Shown piece by piece: positions 27,503 through 36,896 of a DNA stretch of 64,000 nt (its first letter is position 1; every line of letters begins with the position of its first letter). Source of the stretch: Niallia taxi. Lineage in GTDB: Bacteria > Bacillota > Bacilli > Bacillales > Cytobacillaceae. The notes beneath the pieces were generated by a model. That model searched no databases and had not been told where the DNA came from. It saw only the letters and a program-made list of their open reading frames with translations. The position numbers were made by a program, and so were the translations under genes. Location: assembly GCF_004005475.1 (NCBI RefSeq), contig NZ_RZTZ01000020.1, positions 1 to 64,000 of the forward strand. Direction: 5' to 3'.

Positions 27503-29035
27503 ATGGTAAAACCAAGTGTGATATTAACTTCTCAATTTACAACACCAACAGCAAAAAGCTTTTCTACGTATGTAAATTATATGACTAGGAAAGAAGCATT
27601 GTTAGGAAGTGAAAAGAGTTTAACAGAAGCAGAAGAAAAGGAATTATCCAGGATTCAAAATGTCATTCGTAGATATGATATGGAACAAGGGAATGCGTAC
27701 TTATTAGGAAATAAAGAAGAGGATCTTTCCGAAAAAGAATTAGAAGCCAATACGATATTAAAAACAAAAAATGAATTTCAAAGTGAAACAGACTTTAGTA
27801 AGTATTTCTCTTATATGAGTCGGCAGTATGCATTAGAAAAGAAAAAGAAGTTATCTCTTGATGAGGAAAAAGAATTGGAAGTAATAAAATATTCTATTTC
27901 TAACTTGCCGAATCAAAATTTAATAAGTGAAGCAAAAACACCTTCATTAGAAATAAAAGAAGGTGTTTTTTCAATTGATAATACCTTAACTACAAAAGAT
28001 CTAGAACAAGTACATGACACTATTAAGAAGGCACAAAATAATGGGTCTGTTTTTTATCAAGATGTCATTAGTTTTGATAATGACTTTCTAATAAAAGAGA
28101 AATTGCTCAATCCAAAAACAAATGAATTAGATGAAAAGAAAATTCAATATGCTAGTAGAAAGATGATGGATAGTATGTTTAAAGATGAAAAAATAGAGTC
28201 CGGTTACTGGTTTGCTTCTATTCATCGAAACACAAAACATATTCATATTCATTACGGCACAGTGGAGCTTCAAAACACAAGGGAATTAATGACGGTAGAA
28301 GAAGATGGTGTTTCTTACTTAGCTCCTAAAGGCAAACGAAAACAAAAGACAATTGATAATATGAAAAGCACTTTTGCGAATGCCTTAATAGATCGTACGG
28401 CCGAACTTTCCAGGATTTCCGAATTGAGAAATACACTAGTTGATGAGATTAAACAAACGTATGCAGAAGATAAGGAATACCTCGAACAAGTAAAGATATT
28501 AAAAGACATATATAGTGTGCTGCCGGCAAATAAAAAACATTGGCAATATGGGAGCAAACATGTGACAAATCAAACTAGAAATAAAATTGATTACGTCACA
28601 GAATACTTAATGAGAAGTAACCCTCATTACAAAGAGTACTTAGAAAAAACAGAAGAAGAAAGTAGCTATAGAAAAGAGTTGTTTGGTGATACTCAAAGAG
28701 CTGACAAGGATTATGGATGGAATAAAAAGAAAGACATTCAAAAGAGGTTAGGAAACGCCTTATTAGCTCAAATGAAAAAACAATCAACGGATTCTGAAGT
28801 AATGAAAAGGAATTATCTAGATAATCCTTATTCAAAAAAAACCAATCAAGAAAGTAGCTATAAAGAGAAAACAAATTATAAAAAAGGCAGCTATAAAAAG
28901 CCCTTAATAAGTCGAAAAACCATGCACCAATTAGAACGGGCAGTAAATGATGATTATGCAAAGTACAGAGCAGAAAAAGAACATGAACAAGTGCAACAAA
29001 GAATTGCCCGGGAACAGGAAAGAAATGAATTTTAG
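27503..29035 (+). CDS. MobL/MobP2-type conjugative relaxase
   Basis: The 510-residue relaxase nicks oriT and leads the strand into the recipient. The metal-binding histidine motif HIHIHYG is at residues 246-252. Candidate catalytic tyrosines are Tyr23 and Tyr26 in TYVNYMTRKEAL; Tyr26 matches my recollection of the active residue of the pLS20 relaxase that defined the MOB-L family. A second copy of this segment occurs at residues 98-131 (FSKYFSYMSRQYAL), so the N-terminus carries an internal duplication. The C-terminal third is basic and helical. GAAGGGG precedes ATG 27503. A strong terminator hairpin lies inside the gene at 27934-27971. Confidence 0.87.
   Translation: MVKPSVILTSQFTTPTAKSFSTYVNYMTRKEALLGSEKSLTEAEEKELSRIQNVIRRYDMEQGNAYLLGNKEEDLSEKELEANTILKTKNEFQSETDFSKYFSYMSRQYALEKKKKLSLDEEKELEVIKYSISNLPNQNLISEAKTPSLEIKEGVFSIDNTLTTKDLEQVHDTIKKAQNNGSVFYQDVISFDNDFLIKEKLLNPKTNELDEKKIQYASRKMMDSMFKDEKIESGYWFASIHRNTKHIHIHYGTVELQNTRELMTVEEDGVSYLAPKGKRKQKTIDNMKSTFANALIDRTAELSRISELRNTLVDEIKQTYAEDKEYLEQVKILKDIYSVLPANKKHWQYGSKHVTNQTRNKIDYVTEYLMRSNPHYKEYLEKTEEESSYRKELFGDTQRADKDYGWNKKKDIQKRLGNALLAQMKKQSTDSEVMKRNYLDNPYSKKTNQESSYKEKTNYKKGSYKKPLISRKTMHQLERAVNDDYAKYRAEKEHEQVQQRIAREQERNEF
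27934..27971 (+). terminator. Intragenic terminator within the relaxase gene
   Basis: AAAAACACCTTC (27934-27945) and GAAGGTGTTTTT (27959-27970) are perfect 12-bp arms and a T run follows. The structure would stop transcription about 30% into the gene unless RNA polymerase is modified or ribosomes mask it. Confidence 0.75.
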
Positions 29036-29071
29036 TTATTAGTCTTTTATTCCTTAAAGGAGGTGAAAGGT

Positions 29072-29140
29072 ATGCTTTCTAATCTATTTAAAAAGGAGAA
29101 AAAACTAAATAAAATGCTAGGAGGAAAAGGAACATGTTAG
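29072..29140 (+). CDS. 22-residue leader-like small ORF
   Basis: MLSNLFKKEKKLNKMLGGKG plus two residues, preceded by the very strong AAAGGAGGTGAAA. It ends inside the start region of the next gene (overlap of seven bases), so it may exist mainly to couple translation. No function assigned. Confidence 0.45.
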   Translation: MLSNLFKKEKKLNKMLGGKGTC

Positions 29141-29364
29141 AAATGGAAAACGATTATTCAGTTGGAGAACTATTCATGATTGAGGAAATCGATGCAGAAT
29201 CAAACAAATTGATTCTAGCTAACTATGTATTTAATAAAAGAAAAGAAGTAAGTGTATCCGATGAAAGGATTGCATTCTACGCGAACCAATTTGATCAGGC
29301 AGTAGAAAATAATTTATTCCTTTTTGTTGAGTATGATGAAAGAAGAGGTGTTATCGTTGGCTAA
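29134..29364 (+). CDS. Small acidic protein
   Basis: The 76-residue acidic product (GELFMIEEIDAESNKLILAN near the start) has no recognised domain or membrane segment. AGGAGGAAAAGGAAC lies upstream. It overlaps the following ArdC-like gene by eight bases in a different frame. Function unknown. Confidence 0.65.
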   Translation: MLEMENDYSVGELFMIEEIDAESNKLILANYVFNKRKEVSVSDERIAFYANQFDQAVENNLFLFVEYDERRGVIVG

Positions 29365-31480
29365 TCCAAAGTATAACCGTAAAACAAGTGAAGAAAGAAA
29401 ACAAGAAATTCAAGCTATCTCCGAAAAAGCATTACAGCAAATTGAAAAGTACACAAAATCAGTTGAAGACGTTTTAGAATATGCTGACTTTATGTCTCGT
29501 TTTCATTCCTATTCAGCGAATAATTTAGCACTTATCCAGCAGCAATTTGAAGGCGCTGAAGCAGTTGCAAGCTTTAAAGATTGGAAGGATAAAGGCTATT
29601 CTGTACAAAATGGTGAGAAGGGAATACAAATATTAAGTTATGCGCCTGTTACTCTATTTAAAGATGCTAATGGAGAAATGAAACAACTTTTACAGGCCAC
29701 ACAACAAGAAAAGAAAATGATTAAAGACGGTCAGATCCCAACAAGAAAAATTGCTAATTTTAAAGTTGGTCATGTATTTGATATATCCCAAACCAATGCA
29801 CCAATTGAAGATTTACCGAAAATCTTCCCGAATAAACAGTTTAATTTTCAAATAGAGGAAGGTAGAAATACCGAGCATTTAAGAAAAGGAATAGAAGCTG
29901 TCTCTAAAGAATTAAAGATTGATATAAGAGATATGCGACTATCTGAATTAGGTGTAACAGAATTAGGAGTTTCCAAAGGGGCCTTTGTTCAAGGGAAAGA
30001 TGGAAAAGAAATTGTCATGAATAGTCGTAACACCGAAACCCAAGCATTAGCAACTTCTATTCATGAATTGGCTCATGCGAAGCTGCACATTAAGGGTGGA
30101 GAATATGACAATATGGAAAGAGCTACAAAGGAATTTCAAGCAGAATTAACCTCCTATATTGTGTGTAAACATTTTGGAATGGATACATCCGAAAAGGCTA
30201 TTCCGTATATCGCAACATGGACGCAAAACGGAGAAAAGATTGAAGATAAACAAAAGGCATTGGAAGGTGTTCATAAAACGGCTAAAGAGTTTATTGAGAT
30301 TATGGATACTGTCATTTCAGAGGAAAAGGAAAAAGAAATGCAGGTAGCAAATGAACAAGAAGTGAAGCCGCAATTTAACGATAGACAATTACATTATATG
30401 AGTAACATTTTGATAGCAGATGAAGCTTCCCTTAGAAAAAATATAAATATTGATCCTTGGTCAGAAAATTTTTATGAAAACCTATCTAATGGAACAGTTG
30501 AACGTACACAAGCTGTAGAAAAACATTTAAACCAGGATGAAATAAACCAAGTTATGCAGGAAGTCAATGTATACCGGAATGAAATTGATGCGAAAGAAGA
30601 ATTAACCTCAACTAACTTATATGATTTGGTACGTGGTAAAGACATTCCTAAATTTAAAGAGTTGAAAGATCAAATTAAAGATTGGCAAGAAGATAGTAAA
30701 GATATCAACCCTATACCTGGTATCGAAGAACAAATTTTCCGAGATAAATTAGAATATGACAGGATTGATACTACTTATTATAAAGATGATAATGACCGGA
30801 AAGCCCTAACAAAGTTACAGACTAGGATTGAACTGAACAGTATAAAAGTACAAGAAAGCGAATTGGCAAATGCAACTAATGGTGAATATTCAAAGATTGC
30901 AGATCAAGAGATAAAGCAGGAAGAAGTAAAATGTGAACTGACAGGAAAAGCAATTCCAGATGATAATATATATTTTAAAACGCATGATGGAAAGTCCCTT
31001 TCTGAAGAGGTGAAAATGCTAATGTATACAGATGAGGAATGGACAAAATCAACGAGAAATGGTAATTACCAGTCCTTTAACTTTTATAGCATTCACTTAT
31101 CAAATAGTGAAATGACAAGTATGGAACCTGAACCGAGAATAGATAATAAAAATGTATACTACTTTTATGATGGTCAATCAAAACCTGTAAAGTTAGGAAC
31201 AGTATCAGATATTGTTTCTAATGCTCAAAATCAGGAATCGATTGACCATTTTTCTTTGGATAAAGAATTTATTCGAGATCTAGCTTTTTCTAAAAATGAA
31301 CCGAAAGAAGATTTTAACGAAAAAATGCAGAAACATAATGTCCTTAAAAACCCTAAGCTAAAGGATTTTCAACAAGTAAATGAACGCTTAGGACTAGGGA
31401 AAGACCACAACTTATTAGATATTAAAAATGAAGCTGGCAGAAAGGCACAAATGGCTTTAAGAATGGGTATGCAAAGGTAG
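29357..31480 (+). CDS. ArdC-like antirestriction protein with ImmA/IrrE-type metallopeptidase motif
   Basis: The roughly 707-residue protein has an N-terminal ArdC/LtrC-type segment (SEERKQEIQAISEKALQQIE; SRFHSYSANNLALIQQQFEG; FKDWKDKGYSVQNGEKGIQI). A zinc metallopeptidase core follows, HELAHAKLH (His236, Glu237, His240), then the ERATKEFQAELTSY segment carrying the third ligand region. The last 350 residues are mainly charged and helical and unidentified. Such proteins protect incoming plasmid DNA or act as plasmid-encoded single-strand-binding proteins. I chose TTG 29357, with AGAGGTG 8 bases upstream; ATG 29336 in the same frame is an alternative. Confidence 0.8.
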   Translation: MANPKYNRKTSEERKQEIQAISEKALQQIEKYTKSVEDVLEYADFMSRFHSYSANNLALIQQQFEGAEAVASFKDWKDKGYSVQNGEKGIQILSYAPVTLFKDANGEMKQLLQATQQEKKMIKDGQIPTRKIANFKVGHVFDISQTNAPIEDLPKIFPNKQFNFQIEEGRNTEHLRKGIEAVSKELKIDIRDMRLSELGVTELGVSKGAFVQGKDGKEIVMNSRNTETQALATSIHELAHAKLHIKGGEYDNMERATKEFQAELTSYIVCKHFGMDTSEKAIPYIATWTQNGEKIEDKQKALEGVHKTAKEFIEIMDTVISEEKEKEMQVANEQEVKPQFNDRQLHYMSNILIADEASLRKNINIDPWSENFYENLSNGTVERTQAVEKHLNQDEINQVMQEVNVYRNEIDAKEELTSTNLYDLVRGKDIPKFKELKDQIKDWQEDSKDINPIPGIEEQIFRDKLEYDRIDTTYYKDDNDRKALTKLQTRIELNSIKVQESELANATNGEYSKIADQEIKQEEVKCELTGKAIPDDNIYFKTHDGKSLSEEVKMLMYTDEEWTKSTRNGNYQSFNFYSIHLSNSEMTSMEPEPRIDNKNVYYFYDGQSKPVKLGTVSDIVSNAQNQESIDHFSLDKEFIRDLAFSKNEPKEDFNEKMQKHNVLKNPKLKDFQQVNERLGLGKDHNLLDIKNEAGRKAQMALRMGMQR

Positions 31481-31497
31481 GAGGAGTAATAAATCTT

Positions 31498-31875
31498 ATG
31501 AAAACAAAGCATATGAAGGCTTTAATTCTAACTCGTGAAATAAATGTACCTGATTATTTAATTCAAAAAGTAAGTGATAATAACTTCTTAATCCATCGTG
31601 AATTAGAAGCTAATGAGCTGCATTATTACGAAAATGAAAAGGATCGCATTTTAGACTATAAAGGACAAAAATTTCTTGTGAGTATTAATTCCTTTGATTC
31701 TTTAGAGGAAGCAGAAAAGGCCATCTTAGAATATTGGTCCGTTATCAAAATGATGGATATAAAAGTTAGAAGCAAAACTAATAAGTTGTTGTCTAACGGA
31801 TCTACTCATTTGAAAGGAGTTCTAACGCATGGAATTTCAAAATCAGCTAGAAATACTGTTAGAAAATCATCTTAA
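31498..31875 (+). CDS. Protein of unknown function in the mobilisation region
   Basis: The 125-residue product starts MKTKHMKALILTREINVPDY, has an alpha/beta pattern to about residue 85 and a basic tail. No recognised domain. AGGAGG precedes it. A possible 25-residue gene overlaps its 3' end in another frame. Confidence 0.6.
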   Translation: MKTKHMKALILTREINVPDYLIQKVSDNNFLIHRELEANELHYYENEKDRILDYKGQKFLVSINSFDSLEEAEKAILEYWSVIKMMDIKVRSKTNKLLSNGSTHLKGVLTHGISKSARNTVRKSS

Positions 31876-31906
31876 TAATATTCGGATTGATAAGGAGCTG
31901 CTTTAA
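31829..31906 (+). CDS. 25-residue overlapping small ORF
   Basis: MEFQNQLEILLENHLNNIRI plus five residues, an amphipathic helix. It is preceded by AAAGGAG at good spacing and overlaps the end of the upstream gene. A GC-rich hairpin with a T-rich tail (31893-31926) covers its stop codon. It could be a real small protein or a chance ORF. Confidence 0.35.
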   Translation: MEFQNQLEILLENHLNNIRIDKELL

Positions 31907-31926
31907 GTAAAAGTGGCTCTTTCTTT
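31893..31926 (+). terminator. Terminator-like hairpin
   Basis: GAGC-TG-CTTT (31895-31904) pairs with AAAG-TG-GCTC (31909-31918) around a small internal loop, followed by TTTCTTTT. It is imperfect. Confidence 0.45.
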
Positions 31927-31949
31927 TATCTTATTAAAAGAGAAGCAAA

Positions 31950-32461
31950 ATGCAGTATAAAACACATCTTTCCACTTCTTTAGTCGTTGCCTTTGGTGCA
32001 GTATTTCCAGATATAGATGAGCCGTATTCCTGGATTGGAAGCCGAACAAGGGGAATTTCTGATCTCATAAAAGGATTTTTTGGTCATAGGGGCCTAACGC
32101 ATTCTCTAATGGGCCTATTTATCGTTTTTGTAACAATGATCCTAATAATGTGGTTAGCCTTACGCCTTTTAGCCCTATAATCGGCCTCAACCTAGGATAC
32201 CTTTTACATTTAGTTGGAGATAGCTTTAGTAAATGAGGGGTTAAATGGTTATTACCCTTTTTGGACAAAGCTTTTCATTCTGGTTTGGGTGTTGTGTATT
32301 ACAAAACAGGTTTTCTTGAAGAACGAATTATTTTTATCGTAAGTACGTTGCTTTTGGTTGCCCAAGTAAGAGCGCTCAACTTTGAAAGCCTATTTAATTT
32401 AAACATTGTACAAGCAATTTCAAATGTGATCAAGAACGCGACTTCATTTATTGGATCTTAA
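31950..32461 (+). pseudogene. YdjM-like (DUF457) membrane hydrolase, broken
   Basis: The first part encodes MQYKTHLSTSLVVAFGAVFP and GFFGHRGLTHSLMGLF, the start of YdjM-type metal-dependent membrane hydrolases (His, Asp and the GHRGLTHS motif). It stops at 32180. The continuation is in another frame: GYLLHLVGDSFSK, then an in-frame TGA (about 32234-32236), then GVKWLLPFLDKAFHSGLG and two membrane helices to 32461. So one frameshift and one nonsense codon separate three pieces of one gene. Family members are membrane proteins of uncertain substrate. Confidence 0.8.
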
Positions 32462-32480
32462 CTATTAGGAGGAATTTTAT

Positions 32481-33464
32481 ATGCCGGCTTTTACAAAAGA
32501 ACAAATTAAACATGCGGAAGCAATTGATATTATAGATTATTGTGAGCAAAACGGAATCGATGTAAAGAGTGATAACGAACGTTATTACCGGCTAGTAGAA
32601 CATGATAGTTGTGTGATAGACAGAAGAAAAAACGCATTTTATTGGAACAGCAGAGGAAAAGGCGGTAATGTGATTAACTTTGTTCAAGAAATCGAACAAA
32701 CTAACTTTATGGGGGCTATGAACAGCCTATTAAATAAGGAGTATGAATATCAAAATAATAAAAACGTTAAGTTTATTAGTGAACCTTATGAGTATTCAGC
32801 AGAAAATGAAGTTGATACGTTTGATAAAGCAAGAGATTATCTTGTTAAAGAAAGAAAAATTGACAGTGCTATAGTGGAGTATCTTTACAATCAGGGAACC
32901 ATTAAACAGGACAAAAAAAATAATGTTCTTTTTTTGTGGAAAGATTATGGAAATGTGATGGGATGCAGCGAACAAGGAACGGTCCACTATGATAAATTTA
33001 AAAGAGGGTCTTGGAAGTCTATACAGAAAAACTCAACGGCCAATTATGGATTTAACTTCCTTAATGGAGAACCAAAAAACTTAAAAATGTTTGAGTCTTC
33101 TGTAGATGCTTTGAGTTATGCGACTTTAAATAAAGGAAAAATTCAAGATACCTGGTTAATAAGTATGGAGGGCCTAAAATATAATACCGTACTTAATTAC
33201 GTTATAAAGGCAAAGGAAAGGCTTGGAGATGCGCCTGATAATGTTTCTCTATGTGTAGATAATGATGCTGGTGGAAAAGCCTTTATAGAAAAATTAAGCA
33301 TGATTCAGATTAAGCGAAAAGATGGCAGCATGTACGATTTTGACCATGAACTTCCTAATAATGAATCCGGTAAAGACTGGAATGAACAGTTAAAATTTGA
33401 GGTAAAACACCGAGAGCAAGAAAGACAGAAACAACAACATTTTTTTAATCAACAAAGAACTTAA
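32481..33464 (+). CDS. DUF3991 and TOPRIM-domain protein
   Basis: The 327-residue protein has an N-terminal zinc-finger-free primase-like part (IDIIDYCEQNGIDVKS and YWNSRGKGGNVINFV). A TOPRIM domain follows with MFESSVDALSYATL (catalytic Glu region) and VSLCVDNDAGGKAF (DxD-type metal site). This is the DUF3991-TOPRIM layout common on Gram-positive conjugative plasmids, thought to prime or process DNA after transfer. AGGAGGAATTTT precedes ATG 32481. It is the last intact gene of the mobilisation block. Confidence 0.85.
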   Translation: MPAFTKEQIKHAEAIDIIDYCEQNGIDVKSDNERYYRLVEHDSCVIDRRKNAFYWNSRGKGGNVINFVQEIEQTNFMGAMNSLLNKEYEYQNNKNVKFISEPYEYSAENEVDTFDKARDYLVKERKIDSAIVEYLYNQGTIKQDKKNNVLFLWKDYGNVMGCSEQGTVHYDKFKRGSWKSIQKNSTANYGFNFLNGEPKNLKMFESSVDALSYATLNKGKIQDTWLISMEGLKYNTVLNYVIKAKERLGDAPDNVSLCVDNDAGGKAFIEKLSMIQIKRKDGSMYDFDHELPNNESGKDWNEQLKFEVKHREQERQKQQHFFNQQRT

Positions 33465-35137
33465 TTAATGCTCCAAATTAATAAAAAATAACACGACAAA
33501 AAGCCAAACGGGGCTTACTCGTTCAGCTAAAATTTTATTTAATATTAGATTTGCAATGTATATCCATCCACCAATGTTTATTATAATCCTTATTTTATTC
33601 ATGTATCATCCATAATTTCTATTATGACGTTTTAATATCTTGATAGCCCTCTGTATGCTGCTGGATAATTTGATCCTGTATTGTTAGGAGTAACTGTTAA
33701 TTTGACACCTCTTATTTTCTTACGAAGAATTTGAATTGCCGACTCTTTCCACCAGGATTCTTTTTTATAACAGCAACAGCTATTACTGCATCAGTCAAGG
33801 GATTAGACGCGTACTTTAGCTAGCTTTTTGAATTATCCAAGTGGTCAACTACTTGTAGCACTTCTTTCTCTTTGAAGTATCTTATATAAGGTTTCAAACC
33901 AACAGTTGTTACAGCAGCTGTTGAATAGGAAGACTTGGTAACAGCTGATACATTTATGCTATTAGTTTTATTATACTCTAAAGACTTTTGAATTTCGGCA
34001 GTTCTAAAGTAATCGTTTTCTAATTTGGCAAGGTATTATTGTTCATGTGACTTAGGAACTTCAGTAAGGATATTTTGTTCATCATCTTATCCTAAATCAC
34101 TTCGGTTTTATTTTGATAGTCCTATAATTCAGTCAACTTATGAAAATGTATTTGGAAAAGAGAGACAAAAAGTTATAGTTATACAAATAACCCCCTCCAA
34201 TATGGAGGGGAAAACCAAATTTTAATTTCCGAATATTGGTTTTTAGAAAACATCATTCTTGATTTTATGGCTTAATTTTAATGGTTGCTTATTTATTTGT
34301 AATGTCTTATTTTATGGAATTGATAATATATCAGTATAGAAATCGAATGCATGAAACATTTTTACTTTTAATCCTTTTATTTTTGCAAACCTTGGGTTAA
34401 TGGTTTCATTACTCCTCTTTTTCGTCCTCTCTCCTTAAAAATAATAGCTTAACCCAGGACCACTTTTCCACTTTTCCACTTTCACTCCTCTTGATGGACC
34501 TCTTTTTTCTTAGATTAAAACAATTTGTATTATATTGAACATTAAAAAAGGGGGTCAATATCAATAAAATGATCTTATTAACTTGAGGTTTAACAGGATA
34601 AATTAAATATTGTAGAATAATTTAAAGAACCTACAAAATAATAGACCTTGAAAATAGTGGATATGAAGTAATTGGAAAATCAATGGAGTTACCAAAAGAA
34701 GAGTGAGAAGGTGTTGCATACAGAATACCTAAAAATAGGGACCTTTGTTGAGGATAATATGAATTCCTAATTGGAAAAGTTGGATACGGAGTAGGACTAT
34801 ACATTTTAATGAGATTTTAAGAAGAGATGTTGTTTAAATTATCTTTTGAAATTTATAGATGTATCACCAACAGAAAAGAAAATACAGGTGGAATGTTAAC
34901 TTTTACAAATTTAAGAATGGAAAGAAAAAAAGCTATACTTTTTTATTTTAAAGTATAACTACAGCTTTACATTTATTTTGAGCTTTAATGACGTCTTTGC
35001 CAAATTCTAACACTCGATGCAAATAGATACCCAGGTCCCATTGCTAACTCCCCAACAACATCTTTACTCTTATTACAAAAAGAGCAACTATCAATCTGTA
35101 CAGTATTACCATAGGATGTATTGTTATTATCAGATGG
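33465..35137. other. Gene-poor decayed stretch
   Basis: No intact gene is supported. On the minus strand from about 34030 down to 33620 there is a readable remnant (LENDYFRTAEIQKSLEY, then KPYIRYFKEKEVLQVVDHLD) broken by stops and frameshifts; I do not recognise it. On the plus strand about 34650-34800 a second fragment reads SGYEVIGKSMELPKEE and GKVGYGVGLYI with stops. CCCCTCC/GGAGGGG at about 34189-34207 is a perfect inverted repeat, possibly a terminator. The rest shows nothing definable. Confidence 0.5.
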
Positions 35138-35386
35138 CTATGAATTCTTTTCCAATGCATTATATAGTTCATCAATGACTTTTGTATCAATGTAGTCAAA
35201 ATCACTTTTAAGCTTTATAGCAACTGTTGTATAGGCAATAGCCATACCTTCGTAAAAACGTTGGCTTTCTAATAAAGTACAACTTTTTGACTTTTCTTCA
35301 CATAACGAGCTAAGTTGTTCTAATTCTAATATTATCTCTTCCAACTTAGCACCGGTAATAAATTCTTCTTGAGAATCTTCACTCAT
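35138..35386 (-). CDS. Small acidic protein of unknown function
   Basis: The 82-residue minus-strand product starts MSEDSQEEFITGAKLEEIIL and is helical, with two cysteines near the middle (LCEEKSKSCTLLESQR). Reading from the minus strand, GGTGGTG lies 6 bases before ATG (35386). It stands alone in a decayed area. No domain recognised. Confidence 0.55.
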   Translation of the reverse strand: MSEDSQEEFITGAKLEEIILELEQLSSLCEEKSKSCTLLESQRFYEGMAIAYTTVAIKLKSDFDYIDTKVIDELYNALEKNS

Positions 35387-35633
35387 TTTTTTCACCACCT
35401 TTTATTAAGACATTTGTATACAATAATTATTCAATTTATTCTATAATAATGTGCCATTGGATTATTTCCTTCCTTTATCAGGTTCCTCTTTTTAGCTCCC
35501 CCTCGTACCTTTGTGCCGATGCTAGTTGAATTAAAGTTGACTAGTGGAAATTAATTTTAATGGACAATTCAGTACAGCTTAATTATGCCTACTAAGAAGT
35601 TCGGAGAATACTAGGTAATGTTGACAATCCATA

Positions 35634-36040
35634 ATGCCTCCAGCAAGTGAAAGGGAAATATCAATTGTTGAGGAGAAGATGAAGGTTAAATTACCCAATT
35701 CCTATAAGGATTTACTGAGAGATAATAATGGTCTGTCTGTTGATGGTAGAATATTAATCTATGGCACACAAGATATAATGGAGAGAAATGAAACTTGGGA
35801 AACACAAGAAAATGCACAGGGTTATATTGCTATTGGTGACGATGTAGGTGGGAAAGTTTTTCTTATGCACCAAGGTGATAATGAGACCATGGTTTTAATG
35901 GTGATGGCGGGGATATGGTTCCCAAACATGCCCATTTGCTTACTTCAGATTTTACTCAATGGGTTCAAAAAGGATTCTTAATTAATTCAGATGAAACGGA
36001 AGATGTGTCAACTGGTCTAAAAATTGCGAAGTCGTTTTAA
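35634..36040 (+). pseudogene. SUKH (SMI1/KNR4) immunity-type protein, frameshifted
   Basis: The SUKH signature is clear: VEEKMKVKLPNSYKDLLRDN followed by YIAIGDDVGGKVFLM. At about 35900 the frame breaks. Restoring one G in ATGGTGATGG would give GDGGDMVPKHAHLLTSDFTQ and continue to the TAA at 36038-36040. SUKH proteins are immunity partners of polymorphic or contact-dependent toxins. The N-terminal residues also look missing, since no start with a ribosome-binding site precedes PASEREIS. No toxin partner is visible nearby. Confidence 0.78.
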
Positions 36041-36240
36041 TAGACACTCTTGATGGTGGATTAAAGGATTTAATAAAAATGAAAAGATACTTAAGGCTAT
36101 ATAGTGCAGCAGCCGATTTACTAAAGGATTCAAAGAAGCTCCATTTTATAATAGTAAAGGAGTTTCCATATGGATTAGCAAAGAAATTAGTTGGGAAAGT
36201 GGAGAATATTAAAATAAATCTTAGGGTTATGAAATAAAAC
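36041..36240 (+). pseudogene. Short remnant after the SUKH gene
   Basis: An open stretch reads IDTLDGGLKDLIKMKRYLRL then KDSKKLHFIIVKEFPYGLAK and ends at a TAA near 36237. Its pattern recalls the ribosomal L7/L12 C-terminal-like domains found beside some SUKH genes, but it lacks a start codon with a ribosome-binding site. Identification is weak. Confidence 0.35.
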
Positions 36241-36253
36241 TCCTTATTCATTA

Positions 36254-36515
36254 TGAACTTATTAATACTATAGCTGAAAGCTCTGAACTAACAAAAAAAG
36301 AGTCAACTAAAGTAGTTGACTCTGAAATGGAAACAATCAAAACAGGAATGAAAAATGGTGAAAAAGTAAAAATCTTAGGGTTTAGTGCTTTTTCTGTCAG
36401 TGAACGTGTGTCTAGAAAGGGACGAAACCCTCAAACAAGTGAGGAAATTGAAATTGCAGCAAGTAAAGCACCTTTTAAAGCAGGAAAAAATTTGAAAGAT
36501 GCTATAAAAGTATAA
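36254..36515 (+). pseudogene. HU family DNA-binding protein with damaged 5' end
   Basis: From 36263 the frame reads [20 protein letters not shown] and on through [20 protein letters not shown] to [18 protein letters not shown], an almost complete HU protein. The first codons (expected MNKT before ELIN) are disturbed: ATGAAC at 36254 is out of frame with the rest, consistent with a deletion of about ten bases. Translation from an internal ATG (36327) would lose the first helices. A terminator follows (36528-36556). HU bends DNA and helps nucleoid and replication functions. Confidence 0.75.
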
Positions 36516-36527
36516 GAAGTTTAATAT

Positions 36528-36556
36528 GGTAGGGGATCAATCCTCTACCTCTTTTT
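36528..36556 (+). terminator. Terminator after the HU gene
   Basis: GGTAGGGGAT (36528-36537) pairs with ATCCTCTACC (36540-36549) with one G-U pair, followed by TCTTTTTAT. Confidence 0.78.
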
Positions 36557-36896
36557 ATATGCCTTTTAGGTTCTTTTTTTGGATTAATTTTAGACAGTAG
36601 GCTCAAAATCAATAACCTATATATTTGTATAAATCCGGGGTATGTTATTTAACGATTATATAATTTTTGTATTAACCGTTTATGGATTTAGACGTTTTTT
36701 TGTTATATGAGATTACATTCTAAAAAGGATTAATACTTGCTTATTGGAGTTATCGCTCATTTTCTAAAATTAGTATTTAAACATAGAATGTATTATTTCA
36801 TACAGAAATATTTTTAAAATCTATTGCATGTAAACTATATTGATAAAGTATAATAATGTCTTTAATAAAGTAAATAGTCAGTTGGGAGATTTCAAG

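Noticed and set aside
34025-34225. Plus-strand ORF of 66 codons
   Set aside because: No ribosome-binding site, odd composition, and it runs antisense to a decayed minus-strand remnant into an inverted repeat.
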